A stretch of 64,000 nt of DNA from Cryptomeria japonica (GCF_030272615.1 NC_081414.1:233290733-233354732); one strand, 5' to 3'. Shown: positions 10,188-23,071, numbered from the stretch's first letter. Made by a program: numbers and translations. Notes: generated by a model not told the origin, from the letters alone.

Positions 10188-13100
10188 AAGTATCCTAATG
10201 TCTTCATATAATTTATGACATCTTATTTATTAATCATTGAGTATTCCTTCTATTACATTGGTGGTGCTTCATGCTACATTAAGGCAATAGTTCATCATGT
10301 CTAGCACTTTCTCATCTTTCATAAAGCTTTTTAGTACTCCTTTTATTCGAGAGGTCTTACTTTGTTTGTACATATGATAAGTAAATTGTGTGTATGATAG
10401 ATGATGATGATGATGTAGCCCTACATTCTATTGATACATCTAGGGACGTTCTTTCATGTGATGTTATTCTACCTAGATGGTGATCTATTTTCCACATCTC
10501 ATGATTCTCTTCCTCTCATGTTTATGAGACTCCTCCACATACACTTCTTGATACACCAATATGATGATATGTATAGTGATTCATGTTTGATACATACACA
10601 TTATTTAGTTTTATTTCTATATGATTTTGGCATTGCTTCTTGTCCCTATATCATAACTACTAATGTGATTTTATGTTGAGTGTATCCCTTTTTCTGCTAG
10701 TTATAGACCCAACTATGTATATGATCATGGTTTATATTTATATATCTATGATTTTGTGTATTTTAGTGTCTCAAATTATGATTGTTATTTTGTTGCCAAT
10801 AATAGTGATGAACCTTTATTTATATCTACACTTTCATGGTATTGTTACACTTAATGATGACTACCATTCTCAAAAAACTCATGATGATTCCTATGATAAT
10901 TAAATGTTTGTATGCCTTATGATAACATGGTTATTTCAAATGTAATTTTTTTTAGTGGAACTAAAGATGCACTATTAAAATCATCTTCATATTATGAGTG
11001 TTTGTATGATTATGAAAATTTATTTAATATATGTTATGGTATGTTAAAAGATACATTATTATAATAGTTTGTGTTACATCGAGATTATTATACATCATTC
11101 CATATTTACCTTGTACTTCCATAGATTATAAATCTCAAATCCCTATAATGTGTTCATTGTAGTCTTCTACTCTTCCAACCTCTAGTAGTACTTATCTTGT
11201 GACAAGTGGTGCACCTATGATCCATGACATTGATGCATCTTTATATGATTCTACACATATCTTGGCAATTATTTTTGCAGAGTGTTCTTGTTATCCAGTC
11301 ACTTCCACCATGTTTGACCTTCCTAAGAAACTACCACTTCTCTATAGTCTTGCTCTTACTTCTAGAGTTTAAACATTTTATTTTATGAGTGACTTCTAAT
11401 AAAATTTATGGTCCTTATATGATTGCATTATTTATATCCCTTGTGCTCAAAGTACGTAATTTTCCAACATGGACATGAAAGAAAACTAGCTTAGATCAAA
11501 CAATAACCATACGAGAGAAACATAACAAGTAAGAGTGAATTGTACAAATTAAATTACGATAACAACTAAGAGAACTTGAGATATACCCTAGTGAAATCCT
11601 TGTGGAAAGAACTTAGCAACAAAAGCATATTCAATGGGTTAATCTCAATAGAAAGGTTACAATAGAATACAAATTCCAATGCTTCCAATGGATATTTTCC
11701 TTATAATTTTGGAATCAATCTAGAATCACCATATAAATATTTTTTCTAAGCCATTAATTTATAGACTAGCAGTGAGACTTAATAAACCACAAATGTATTC
11801 TTTAAGTCATGGGCTTAAAGCCTTAAGCTAGCTCAAGTCTAAAATCTACTAAAAATGTGGCCTAGAGATGACATGAGAATGAATGGGTTTGAAATCTAAT
11901 AATAACATTAAAAATGGCAAGGGTGTCTTCATTCTTTATTCCCTCTAAATTTGTGTATGTGCAATAAATATGACATAAGTGCAAACAAATCTAGTTTACC
12001 CAATGTAGAGCTCCATTCAATCATTTAGGATATTTTTGGGCCATATAGGGAGGAAATTAGGAGAAAAAAATGAAAAGCATGAGTTTAAGACTTTATTTCA
12101 AGGATAATTCATAATTCATGCCTTGTCGAGGGTCATGGTTTGGGAGTATCACATACTTGGTACCATGTGAAAGGGATACCTACACTTCTTACCTTGATAA
12201 GTTGCATGTAGGAATTTATTAGGTGTTGAGGTTTAGAGATGCTCAATAGGAAGTACTTGGGTAAAGGAATGAACAAAATTTTAATGTTGAAAATATGTAT
12301 GGAAGGAATTAGTGGAGCTTAGAGTTTAGAGATGTCAAGGAATATGTACCTAGGTAGAAGTAAGAGTGAAATTTTAACTCCAAAAAGGTACTTGGTGAAA
12401 CTTTTTGGGAAGTTTGGGTCCAAGAGTCAAGAATACTAACAATTAGGTATCCAAGAAAGGACAAATCCAAAACTCTAGATTTCAAAGTTTGGTGAGTTGA
12501 GGTACCATAGTTCAATTGAATGATATGCTAGGTTAGGTAAGTTCAAAATTCCAAAAACAATACTTATCAAAAATTTGAAGAGCGAAGGGTAAATATGTTA
12601 GGGGTAATCATGATGAGGTACTTAATATGAGAAAGTTCGATGGTACTGAGGTAAGTGTAAATTTGAAACTCTATTGTAATAAAGGACTTAGTGCAAATAC
12701 TTAGAAATTTGAAGTTTGAAGGTGTTGATGAATAAGTACACTAGGATGAAAAAGTTTGATACTTTGATAACGACAAAGAGAAGGTGGAGATAAGCAGAAT
12801 AACATACCAAGATGGACAACCTTCAAAGTTTCAAAGTTTTATGAATTTCATAAACTTAGAGAAATGACCTAAAACATCCAACACATAGAATTTTTCAAAT
12901 CTTTAGTAATGTTTAACCCATAAGAAGAATTCATGGAATGACAAAGAGAAACACATAGAAAAATTGACAATTAAAAATTCATATAATATTTCTTATCTTT
13001 AATTATATATTATGGGATAAATGAAGCCTGAGTGCACAAAGAAACTAGGATTCAACTAAATTTTAACACTTGCAGGATTGAATCTCAACATGCCAATAAG

Positions 13101-14229
13101 CATCCATATACATATGTATGAACAAATATATTTATGTTGATATATAATATATGTGTGTGTATATTACACATACACACTTTATATATATGGAGATAGAATA
13201 GCATAATTTATGGAAGTTATCTAGAATAGTCCTCTCTTACCCTATCATATCTCACAAATAATACAAAATATATCTTAGAGAGTGAATAGGTCCTACTTTT
13301 AAATCTAATCACTCTCTCTCTTTCCTTCAATTATATTATACACTCTTCACTATGCATTATCATCCTTAAATATCATTAATTGTTGTAATAAGATGATCTC
13401 TATTCCAATCCATTTAGGTGGTATCATCTTTTACACAACTTGCCACTTGTTGATATGCATTTTGATGCAACTTGTAGAACAAGCTATTTATTGAAAAAAA
13501 AAAATCTTATACAAGGCTTTTTAATCACAAATATTGGATTTGTTGATATTTACCTAATGGTAAATGTCATTTAACCTATTTAAGGACCTTAAATGAAATT
13601 AAGGGAATGCAACACAAAGTATTGATTGCAATTATGCACTTTACTTAACAAGAGATATCCAAAAAATAGATATATAATTGATCACATGATTTTATTAATC
13701 TTTTTTTTCAAGAATTATAGACTTGAAAAATAAATAAATTTAAGCAATTTCAAACAAAAAAATAAATTAGAAATTTTAGGCTAAGTACTTATCTAATCCT
13801 AATCCCAATCCTAGTTGTAATCTAATAGCTTTTGTTAAAAAATACCAAATAAGAGTAAGAAAATATAACAGTGAGGATAAGATTATTTTATACTATCCTC
13901 TAATACAATTTTATATGTAGACAAATCCAATTCAAATAACTATTTATTTAACCAATCTCCACATTGTCAATGATACTAGAGTCTACAACTCCTAGGGATT
14001 CATCTAATATGAAATGAAAATTAAAGAACAACCTTGTTCTATGTACAAATTAAAATCTTAACTTACATAACCTTTGTGCAAGATAGATATGTTATATGGT
14101 TTTTCATTAGAATGTTTAGGTTAGCCATACAAAAGGTTCACAATAAAAAAATATTTAGTGATATGAAACATCAACTAAATTCATTAAATACTCATTGAAT
14201 CAAGGATAAAAATAACAATATGGCATATC
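10188..14229. other. AT-rich intergenic DNA, no supportable gene
   Basis: This holds simple-sequence patches (TA/TG-rich 13135-13190, A/T runs near 13490 and 13700). Frames of 76-82 codons at 10431-10903 are rich in Ile, Tyr, Phe and Leu, with no motif I recognise. A 70-codon stretch without stops at about 11160-11371 (plus) lacks a start codon. It may be a very old element remnant. I see no LTR, PBS, PPT or known domain. Confidence 0.6.
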
Positions 14230-14567
14230 TATTAGAGCATATTTAGCTATTAGTTACTTTTTTACAACTAGTTATGCTTTTTTGCTTAAGTTTACTTAGG
14301 AGTGCTTATTTTAGTTGTGCACATAGTTTAGCTTTTATGCATCTAGTTTAGCTAGAGTTGAGCTTTATTTAGCTCCTCATGCTTGAACTTTAGTTCTCCT
14401 AAATTTAGCTTTATGCTTTCTCTATAAGCATCTCATTGTACAATTGTAAAATATTATGTATTTTTTGCTTTTGAGTAATATAGCATTCATTTATGCGACT
14501 CTCTCTTGTGGAAGGTGTTCTTATTTGTCTTTTGATCTTGCAAGAGCTTGTGTTGCAAAATTCAACA
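14230..14567 (+). repeat. 5' LTR of element K
   Basis: 338 bp, from TATTAGAGCAT (the first G of TG has become A, compared with TGTTAGAGAAC in the 3' copy) to AAATTCAACA. A TATA-like TCTATAAGCA is at 14421-14430 and is conserved in the 3' LTR (21521-21530). LTR copies differ mostly by scattered substitutions and a short indel near 14290. Confidence 0.9.
14421..14430 (+). promoter_or_regulatory. Putative TATA box of element K
   Basis: TCTATAAGCA lies about 138 bp before the LTR end, in the position expected for a U3 promoter, and is kept in the other LTR copy as TCTATAAGAA. Confidence 0.5.
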
Positions 14568-14583
14568 TGGTATCAGAGCATGG
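14568..14583 (+). other. Element K primer-binding site
   Basis: TGGTATCAGAGCATGG directly abuts the LTR end. The first 12 bases are complementary to the 3' end of initiator-Met tRNA, the standard copia primer. Confidence 0.92.
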
Positions 14584-15856
14584 ATTCGGCAAGCCTTTCT
14601 TTGCTCAGAAGAATTGCAGGGTCACAAAATTGTTTTGTGAATTTTTATTAGTTTTGAGGTGAAACAAGCATCATCATTGTGTCTACAACATAAAAAAATC
14701 TTAAGATCAAGTGTTGTTTCCTCAAAATCTGAGCAGTTGAATTTTGGGGTTAATTTGGGTAAGGGCACATTTTTCAAGGCAATTTTGGAGGTAGCTAAAA
14801 AATTTGGTCATTTTGGGACAAAACAGACATCACCATTGCACTTAGAACACCCAAGAACCCTAAACATGCTTGTCCAAACACAAAAATCGGAGGTTGACAG
14901 AAATTTTGACTATTTTTTGGAAGATTGAGTTTTATACAAAAATCTGCACGGATTTGTACCGTACATGCAAGTTTGTACCAGCAGTGCAATAAAATATTCT
15001 ACCATAGGTATAATAAAAAATTCCTAATGCCCTTTTCCATTTTTTCAAAATAAAAATTAATGTAAATCATGTGGAGGTGCATTTTTTGAAAAGGAGGTTT
15101 AATTTTTTTTTTTTAAAGATTACAATTATCAAAAGGGTTTGTATATATCTTAGGAGAATTGTAGGTTGTCCTCTTGCTTACATCAACAACCTTTTTTTTA
15201 GACTTTTAGTGGGTACACTAAAAATAAAAAAGTCTCCAAGTTTAGCAAGGTTCTAAATTTAGTAGATAAGAATCTTGGAGAATATTCTATTTTGGCAAGG
15301 GGAGATCATTTTTTTATGTATGGAATATTCTCTCCACATCAACAAGGTACCACATCAATAATTCCACGTCAGTAGTTTGACCACCACATTAACAACTTGA
15401 CCAACTTTGACTAGTTTGACCTCACAAGTCATAAAAAGCTACCTTTTGTTTTTTGTTCATAACTTGGTCATAGGGGCTCTATTTTTTGACTTCTACATAT
15501 CGTTAGAAATATCATTCCAATGTTGATCTACACATGGTGGTAGTTTTGTTATATTCCAATCTAGGTGTCTTCTACAAGCCTCCAAATCTAGACTTCTTTT
15601 CCGAGCTTCTGGGGCCATAACTTGGGCAAACAAACTTTGTTTTTTGACTTCCGCACATTGTCAAAAAGCTCTTGGAGTCACCTATTTAGATATACAAGTA
15701 TATTTTCTATATTTTTTCTTAGGTTCTCATTATTCTCAAGGGAAGTGATTTCTTGATTATAGGCTTTATCTTCATTCTCGTTGCACTAGGGTTTGTGGTT
15801 TCTTTTTGTGGTGGGGTCAATTTGTCTTTTTCGGATCCTCTTCACACCTTAGACCT
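14584..15856 (+). other. Element K leader, no gene
   Basis: 1.27 kb between PBS and gag. Only short frames occur (for example 14659-14928), without motifs. The segment about 15340-15440 is rich in CACATCA and GACC/TTGAC repeats. I see nothing else. Confidence 0.55.
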
Positions 15857-16530
15857 ATGGTGGACTTTGTCGTTTGTCTTGCATCCCATAACTATAACAC
15901 CTAGAAGGATCAAATGATTAAGTTGCTTATGTCCAAGGGTTTGTGGTCTACTTTGGATGAGACCCAACCCGCCTTGGATCGTTCATTTGAGGTTTTTTAG
16001 CATAGAAATAAGATGGATGAGGCTATGGGATTGATCACCATACATGTTTTTGACAATCTCCCATTTCACCTTGAGTCATGCACTACTCCATGAGTCATGT
16101 GGACTAAGTTTAAGGATCTTTTTGGGAAAGTTAATGAGTTGCAACTAATGCAGCTAGAGATGGAGTTGACCATATTGGTGCCTGATTCATTTACCACTAT
16201 CAAGGACTTCCTAGAGAAATTTAAATATCTTAGATATTTGTTGAAAGGCCACGGTAAGGAGAAATATGACAATGAATGTTTCTACTTAATCTTGTTGAAG
16301 CTTCAAGGGCCTTTCTAGGTCTTCACTTCTACATTTAATGCCTCCATGGATGCTTTGGGTACAACCTTCACTTTTCCCTCTTTTGAGGTCTTTTGTGAGC
16401 GATTGACACGAGAACGGGCTTTATTGACTCAGTGTGATTCACTTTAGGCTCCTCCTCCCAGACCTTGGTTTCTCATCCCTCTAAGGGAAAATTGAAGAAG
16501 AAGACAAAGCCTAAGATGTAGTCTTCATCG
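15857..16530 (+). pseudogene. Element K gag, decayed
   Basis: From ATG at 15857 a copia-type gag can be followed with in-frame stops. The best piece (16097-16315) reads WTKFKDLFG, LQLMQLEMELTILVPDSFTTIKDFLEKFKYLRYLLKGHG, typical of the UBN2/gag-polypeptide family (L..LRM.EG.SI..F...F). The tail (16316-16530) continues through CERLTRE to a Pro/Ser/Lys-rich linker. TAG and TGA codons interrupt it repeatedly. Confidence 0.8.
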
Positions 16531-16619
16531 AGTAGTGAGAGTCCCTCAATAGTCAGATCAGAAGTCCAAATCTACTCCACCACCTACTAATTCTTCTAAG
16601 TTTGGTGAGTTTTCCTCCA

Positions 16620-16865
16620 AGATGATCTGAAGAATAAGTCTGGTGAACCTTGTATTTTTTGTGGCAAGGAGGTACATCTTGTTACCAGATGTTGGAAGAG
16701 ACTAGAGACTTTAGAGGAAGCCATGAAACAATGTCACATTTCAGCCCCTCAATCTTCTTCCTCAAACAAAGGCAAAGGTCAAGCTCATTCTACATGGGCC
16801 TTGCCTATAGATTTTGCTTGGATACTTGATTCTGGTTGTTCTCACCATATGAAACACACTTAGGA
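16620..16865 (+). pseudogene. Element K zinc knuckle and protease motif, decayed
   Basis: An intact CCHC knuckle CIFCGKEVHLVTRCWK starts at about 16651 (C-x2-C-x4-H-x4-C). About 120 bases later FAWILDSGCSHHMKHT (about 16810-16857) carries the DSG active site of copia aspartic protease, followed at once by TAG. The motifs are preserved but the frame around them is not. Confidence 0.85.
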
Positions 16866-17834
16866 TCTTATTGATTCTCTTTTAGATTGTAGTGGGGGAT
16901 TCTACTTAGCTTTCAGTTATTGGCTCAAGCCTTATTCAGCTTGAGGATGGTTATCTTTAGGATGTGCTTGTTGCTCCTAAAATCTCCAACAACCTTCTCT
17001 TAGTATATCAGATTTATCATTCTGTGATGGGAAAGACAATTGATTTCACACCACATGATTTTATTGTTAGAGACCTCCATGATCCTGACGTTATTGTAGC
17101 TACTAGGAGTGTTGATCTTGCATCTCACTTATACTGTTTTGATGGTTTTGAGAGCCAACTCCTGTTGGTTCTTCCTTCATAGCTCATGTAGATTCGATGA
17201 TAAGGCTTTGACATGAACATTTTGGTCATTTCAAATACAAGTATATACAATAGATGATCATTTTTTCTTTAGTGCTTGGCCTACCTCAGATTTCTTGCAT
17301 CGATGGTGTTTGTCGAGGTTGTGTGCTTGGTAAGCATCACAAGGATTATTTTCCTTCAGGTAGAGCCCACCGTGCTAAGGAACCCTTGGAGTTAATTCAT
17401 AGTGACCTCGTGTCCTTTTCAACTCCATCTTTTTTGGGGGCCAAGTATGTGCTCACATTCATTGATGACTTATTTAGGCATACATGGGTGTACTTTTTGA
17501 AGTACAAGAGTGATGTATTTGATTTCTTCAATAGGTATAAGGTATTTGTGGAGACGTAGTCTAGTCTTTCTATCATGTGGATATGCATAGATAATGGGGG
17601 GAGTATGTCAATCAGGCATTTTGAGACTTTTGTATTGAGTATGGCATCCTTCATCAATTTATAGTTTCTTATACACCTTGATAGAATGGTGTTGCTGAGA
17701 GGAAGAACATAACACTTTGAGAGATGGCTAATTGAATGATTTATTCTTAGGATATGGATGCAACTTTTTGGGTTGAGGTAGTGAATTGTGTTACTTACAT
17801 TCATAATCAGATGTCCCACAAGGAATTATAACAA
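16866..17834 (+). pseudogene. Element K integrase, decayed
   Basis: HEHFGHF (about 17213) and CRGCVLGKHHKDYFP (about 17317-17361) form the HHCC zinc-binding domain. LELIHSDLVSF and VLTFIDDLFRHTWVYFLKYK contain the two catalytic Asp residues, and the Glu region follows at about 17590-17660 with stops. The conserved DQNGVAERKN region is readable around 17680-17710 (with TAG in place of the first Gln). This is the copia order (integrase before RT). Confidence 0.85.
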
Positions 17835-18575
17835 ATGACTCCTGAGGAGGCTTGGTCCCATGTCAAGTTTGATGTGTCTTCATTCAGATTTTTTGGGAGA
17901 GTGGCTTGGGAATTTACTTCAGATGCACAAAGAAAATCCACGGAGAGGAAGAGTGAACCACTGATCTTTGTTGGCTACTATGAGGATTCTAAGGTGTATA
18001 TGTTGTTTGATCTTATTTCAAAAGAGGTCTTGTTTCGGTGAGATGTCCAGTTTGATGAGTGTTATCCTCTGATGGACTCTCCATCACTAGCTTCATTGTC
18101 ACTTCCTACTCCTCCTTCATTTATTGAGGATTATTTGCCTTTTGAAGGTGAGGAAGATGTTCTAGTTCATCCCCCACCACTTGTCCCACCACTTCCTAAG
18201 TGGGCCCATAGTATTGTTGATGCAGCAGGAGATTGGGCAGGTTATCCTTCAGATTCTCATCACACTCATTCATAGAGTTTTGGGGTCTCTCTTATAAGTC
18301 AGGCTATTTCTACGAATCCTCTGAAGTTTTTAGATGTGACAGGTATTTTAGAGTGGGAACAAGCTATGGAAGAGGAATATTCTTCATTGATGCAGAACCA
18401 CACTTGGGATCTTGTTCCTCTTCTTAAGAGAAGAAAGTTGGTGTGGTGCAAGTGGGTGTATTGTACCAAGTATGTTGCAAATGGTTCCATTGATAAGTAT
18501 AAGGCTCATCTTGTTGCTAAGGGGTTTTCAAAATTTGAGGGTATTGATTATTCTGAGACTTTTTCTCTTGTTCTT
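17835..18575 (+). pseudogene. Element K integrase C-terminus and start of RT, truncated
   Basis: 17835-18041 gives TPEEAWSHVKFDVSSFRFFG and IFVGYYEDSKVYMLFD, the copia integrase C-terminal region. 18336-18575 gives WEQAMEEEYSSLMQNHTWDLVP, KWVYCTKY, GSIDKYKAHLVAKGFSKFEGIDYSETFS, the N-terminus of RVT_2. The match ends within a few codons of ETFS. The palm domain, YVDD and RNase H are absent from K, and sequence from about 18590 is unrelated gypsy DNA on the other strand. Confidence 0.88.
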
Positions 18576-18589
18576 GTGAGATTCTTGAC

Positions 18590-19473
18590 TCACCTTGATC
18601 TCATTGTGATTGTCCTCTATCAACATATGAAACTCCTTCTCTAAAAGTCCTCCCCCTACCTCTTCTTTTCTTCTCTTATCTTATTTTCAACTTCTCTTTA
18701 GCTTTCATGGCTATTTAATAGCATTCCTCAAGTGTCCTACGACTTGTAAGACTCAATTCATCTTGTAGGCTATATTTCATCCCATTAAGGTATCTTGCAA
18801 CCTTATCAATATCATCCTCCATATGACTTGATTGGATTCTCAACTTGTAGAATTCTTCAATGTATTCCTTCACATCCATGTTCTTTTGTTTTAAGTTTTA
18901 TAGTTTCCTATACAATTGAGTGGTGTAGTCACTAGGCAAGAATTTGCCTTTCAACTTGGCAACCATCATATCCTAGGAAATGATCTTGGCTTTGCTCTTA
19001 TTTCTTCTCTCTTCTTTCACATAATCCCACCATAAGGATGCATGACCTTTCAACTTGGTTCTGGCCAACTTCACTTGCTGCTCTTCAGGCAACTCCTCAA
19101 ACTCAAAGTACTTATCCAACTCCCCTATCCAATCAAGGAGTTCTTCTCCATTCAAGCTACCAACATGTAGTAGAAGTTCCATTTTTACTTTGGGTCCTTC
19201 ACCCTCGATTTCTCTTACAAATATTTCTATCCTCAATTCTTCAATATCCCTCTAATCTGGAAGTTCTTCTTGGAGTGGATTTGCCTCAACTACCCCCTCT
19301 TCTTGGTCACTCATGTCTCCTATGACCACTTCTCTTCTTTGATTTGTTTCTACTTCTGTGAGTTTTTCTTCCAGTCTAATCGTCATCTCCCTCATTTCTC
19401 TAGCAAAGGCTTCTTCAATTTGTGTGGCTATTCTCTCTACCACCCTCTTAGATGCATTTACTCTTGGAGGCAT
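18590..19473 (-). pseudogene. Gypsy element L gag, partial
   Basis: The minus-strand frame 19473-19252 begins MPPRVNASKRVVERIATQ and is rich in Glu/Arg. 19236-18973 gives LNGEELLDWIGELDKYFEFEELPEEQQVKLARTKLKGHASLWWDYVKEERRNKSK, a textbook Ty3/gypsy retrotransposon gag (WW preceded by LKGHA). Continuing to 18590 one can read the MVAKLKGKFLP and YTTQLYRKLQNLKQ type segments with stops. Zinc knuckle and pol are missing, so the fragment ends inside gag at the junction with K. Confidence 0.88.
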
Positions 19474-19550
19474 TCTTGCTTCTTGATCCTGATTGTATTT
19501 ACTTTGTCTAGGCTATCTTCTTATCTTTATTGGATTTAATGATCTTTGGT

Positions 19551-19563
19551 GGCTTTGATACCA
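19551..19563 (-). other. Gypsy element L primer-binding site
   Basis: The minus strand reads TGGTATCAAAGCC, close to the initiator-Met tRNA complement, and lies four bases from the LTR edge at 19568, just upstream of L gag in the minus orientation. Confidence 0.75.
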
Positions 19564-19567
19564 ATAA

Positions 19568-21023
19568 TGATGCAAAGGAAGGATTGCAAAACAATCATGT
19601 TAACCAAGATCTCATAGAGACCTCATCAACCCGCCCATGGTTTTACTTAGACTCCCAACTATTAGGTTCATTTGATGCATTATTTTGCACTCTTGTAAAA
19701 TACCCTAGAATAAATTTTATACTATTGTTATAAGACCCTTAAGACCCTAAATAAACTCCTTTAGCCTTTCAAACAATGTAGACAACACATTAGCACAAGG
19801 ATCTTTCACTTGTTTATTATAGGAAATTGTTCTCTAGGCCTTTTATGAACACTTCACACCTACTTGAATCAAATCATCTCAATATAGGCTTACTAAAATA
19901 TCCTCAACACCCTTAGGGTTCCCTTGCATTATTGATACTATTGTTCAACCAAAATAAGGCATTATTTGACCAAACCCTCTTCTTTTCACTAACTTCTAGA
20001 CTATTAGTGAGTTTTCAGACCTTCTGATAAAGATAACTTCTGTAAAACAAATAATTACACCATTTCCTTTTGAGAAATTTAATACCATGTATTTATATAC
20101 CTTCCCACCAATTTTCATGATTTTCCAACAATGGGAAGGTGAGATATTAAATAAACACATCCACTACAAACCCTAGGTAGGGTTCTGGACTATTATTACA
20201 AAAATGGCTATAACTTCTGAAAATCTTAGTGAAATTAATTGAAGCCAAAATAAATAGTTTATTAAGACATAGGGATAACTTTTAAAATTGGTTTTAGACC
20301 TACACCCTTCTGTACAGGGTCGTACAACGTGTTTCATTTGGACTATTCACAGGAAAAACCAGTCAAAAGAGCAACCAATGGTAAAAATGTTATATATTAC
20401 TCAAAAATCCATTAAAACAAATGAAACAAATCAAATTTAGAAGTTAAGATCCATATTCAAATTTTCCAATCATGTGCAGGTCCTTACCAGTCTGTACCAA
20501 TCACATTTTTAGACTATTACAAAGAAGAAATAATAGTCTTGCAAGTCAAAACAAGTTTTTCTTTCATTCAAAATGCTTCTTCCCTTTCTATGTGCATGTG
20601 AACATACATGTTTTCATTAATCACCTCCTTGTGTAACCTCCATAATTGATTCTTGTATTCAAACCTAAAATTTGCAACATTTTCACTTTTGTTGACAACT
20701 TCTTGACAACTTTAGCAACTTTTTGGCAATTTTGACAACTTGTTCAACTCAAGGTACAACTTGAGACCCACGTGGCCTAAATGGTCTAAAAAGACCTTGT
20801 TTACACAAATAAACCCAAAACCAAGGTTGGAAAACAAATTCCAACCCTTCACAACCCAAAATTCCACTAGAAATTCAAATTTGTTTTGTGGGAAACTCCA
20901 TCTTTGAATTTCTAGACTTCTTAAGCTATCTTAGCTTATTGAAATGGACCTCAAAGATCCTCTAAGACCTATGACAACCCAAAAAATAACCTTTAACATA
21001 AAAATGAATACTACAATGCATCA
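19568..21023 (-). repeat. 5' LTR of gypsy element L
   Basis: A 1,456-bp segment beginning TGATGCAAAGG and ending ACAATGCATCA. With flanking bases the termini form a 10-bp inverted repeat TAATGATGCA/TGCATCATTA. It sits immediately beyond the L PBS. No second LTR of L is in the window. The right flank (21024 on) is the K 3' region, so L ends here. Confidence 0.8.
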
Positions 21024-21337
21024 TTATGGGATGCTCCTGCATCACGTTCCCATGTTATCTTCAATTGCAATCGATGCTTGGGGTGAAGGAAGTTGTCCTT
21101 AGGGGGTCTATTTGAGGTCTTCCTTCCTTTTTCAATAGTTCTTGTTTCTTTTCATCCATTACATCTCTCTCTTTTGGAGAGGGGTTTTTTCCCATGTGGT
21201 TTTTCTCCTTTTCTTCGCTTAGAGAGACTTCAGTGATTGTACATGGGCACCTAATTAGGCCTTTTGTTGTCGTGACCCATTTATGCATTTATGCATTTAG
21301 AGATTTTTACTCAACCTAAGTTTCACTTAAGGGGGGG
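21024..21337 (+). other. Element K 3' untranslated region with polypurine tract
   Basis: This joins the L LTR to the K 3' LTR. It ends ACTTAAGGGGGGG (PPT about 21329-21337) directly before the TGTTAG of the 3' LTR. The open minus-strand frame 21061-21288 has no known domain and is taken as chance. Confidence 0.7.
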
Positions 21338-21667
21338 TGTTAGAGAACATTTATCTATTAGTTTCTTGTTACAACTAGTTATGCTTTTTTCTTTTTCAGG
21401 AGTTCTTATTTTAGTTGTGCATCTAGTTTAACTTTTATGCATCTAGTTTAGCTAGAGTTGAGCTTTATTTAGCTCCTCATGCTTGCACTTTAGTTCTCCT
21501 AAATTTAGCTTTGTGCTCTCTCTATAAGAACCTCGTTGTACAATTGTAACTCATTTTGTATTCTTTTCTTTTGAGTAATATAGCATTCATTTGTGCAACT
21601 CTCTCTTGTGGAAGGTGTTATTGTTTGTCATTTGATCTTGCAAGAGCTTGTGTTGAAAAATTCAACA
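21338..21667 (+). repeat. 3' LTR of element K
   Basis: 330 bp, TGTTAGAGAAC to AAATTCAACA, aligned with 14230-14567, followed by TSD ATATC at 21668-21672. Confidence 0.92.
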
Positions 21668-21672
21668 ATATC

Positions 21673-23071
21673 TCACTACTAAAAATTGGAAGATGGAAAA
21701 AAAGTAGAAAATTAATAAAACTTCTATAGTAGGAGCAAAATGGATGGTTTCTAATGCCTTACAATGTCAAGCTTTGGGACATTTATAGGTTTCTTATGAG
21801 AAGAAGATCACGAGTCTACTCTTCAAATTTGAATTTCATTTACAATCACAAATAAAAGGCCCAATTTAAAATCTTAGGGATAGTTATAATTTTGACTTTG
21901 AATTGTCCTAATACCCCTTTAAAATGTCTAGGTTTATCTTATTTTTAAATAATTCTCAAATTATACAAATCTTTATGGTAGTGACCTCTTAAAGTGGCTT
22001 ATTTTTCAACAAAAAATCCACTTAAGTTGCCTTCAATCAACTCAAAATACCTCTCACATTCATCTTATTTAATCAATGGATAAGCATCTAATGAACCTCT
22101 TAAAGAACCTTATTTACTTAGTCCTAGCATTCCTTTCACAAATTGCTTTAGCAATATCTTATTACATTCACAATGTCCATATTCTTTGTGCTTAGCAAGC
22201 CTTAAAATAAATAGTCTTAATTGCTTCATGTTATTATTATTCGTGTTCAATAGAACTCCTAAGATTACATACATCAAATCTTTCATAAGGAAGCATATAT
22301 AATTTTCCTTTGTTAAAAGCATGAATACTTAAAAACTTATTATCATAAATACCATAGAAATGACTATAAACGTGTAGAATTTTGGGGAAAGAATGAATTA
22401 ATCTACAAAAAACATTTCTCTTATTTATTTATATAGGCTCGTTATGGTAAGTTCCTAATGTTTTATCATGCTCTAACTTCAAATCTTATGATGAAATTAC
22501 ATTGCACATATGTGTAGGTGCGTTTGAAATTCTTAATTATCTTGAATCTCTTCATTCATGTCATAGTTTATATTAAAAACTTGGCTAATGTTTAAATTAA
22601 TCATTATATATGTATGCTATCACAAGTTTATATTCCATAACATATAAATTATTACAATATAACTTTTTATATTATGGCTTGTAGTGCATACTTGAGTAGC
22701 ACTCATATTCTTAAACCTCTTGAAGTGATTTCTACTACACAAATCTTATTGATAAATGGAAAAAGATCACTGATATACTTAAAAAAATATTGTTGATAGG
22801 CTTGTGACTATCACAACCTGCTAGGGTGAGCTATCAAATTAAAATGAATGGGGAACTCCAAATTACCACTTGTCTATGGTAGATCAACGAGTAGTGTTGA
22901 TCAAGGGGATAAGATCTACGACTAGTGCTTAGTGACCAAAATAAAAGTGATGAATGTTAATTATCCATTGGGACTTGTTAGAAATCTGGAATAGATGAAT
23001 AACCAAGATCTTTCTATTAGGGAAATAAGATATAAAATTATAAATGAACTAATACAAATTACAAACTCATT
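21673..23071. other. AT-rich intergenic DNA, no supportable gene
   Basis: No domain, LTR end pair or RNA gene is recognised. The 70-codon minus-strand frame 22322-22110 has no motif. This is the original flank between K and the D-related duplication. Confidence 0.55.

Larger units (their letters stand above)
14230..21667 (+). mobile_element. Copia element K (TSD ATATC), chimeric with gypsy fragment L
   Basis: Two similar LTRs (14230-14567 and 21338-21667) bound the element, with ATATC at 14225-14229 and 21668-21672. PBS TGGTATCAGAGCATGG follows the 5' LTR and a G-rich PPT precedes the 3' LTR. The interior has decayed gag, protease, integrase and the start of copia RT up to about 18575. The rest of RT and RNase H are missing, and the space holds the 5' end of an oppositely oriented gypsy element. 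K-like 3' sequence resumes at 21024. The element is dead. Confidence 0.9.

Noticed and set aside
10431-10903. Two adjacent frames with hydrophobic stretches, possible membrane proteins
   Set aside because: Hydrophobicity follows from T-rich sequence; no start context, domain or homology recognised.
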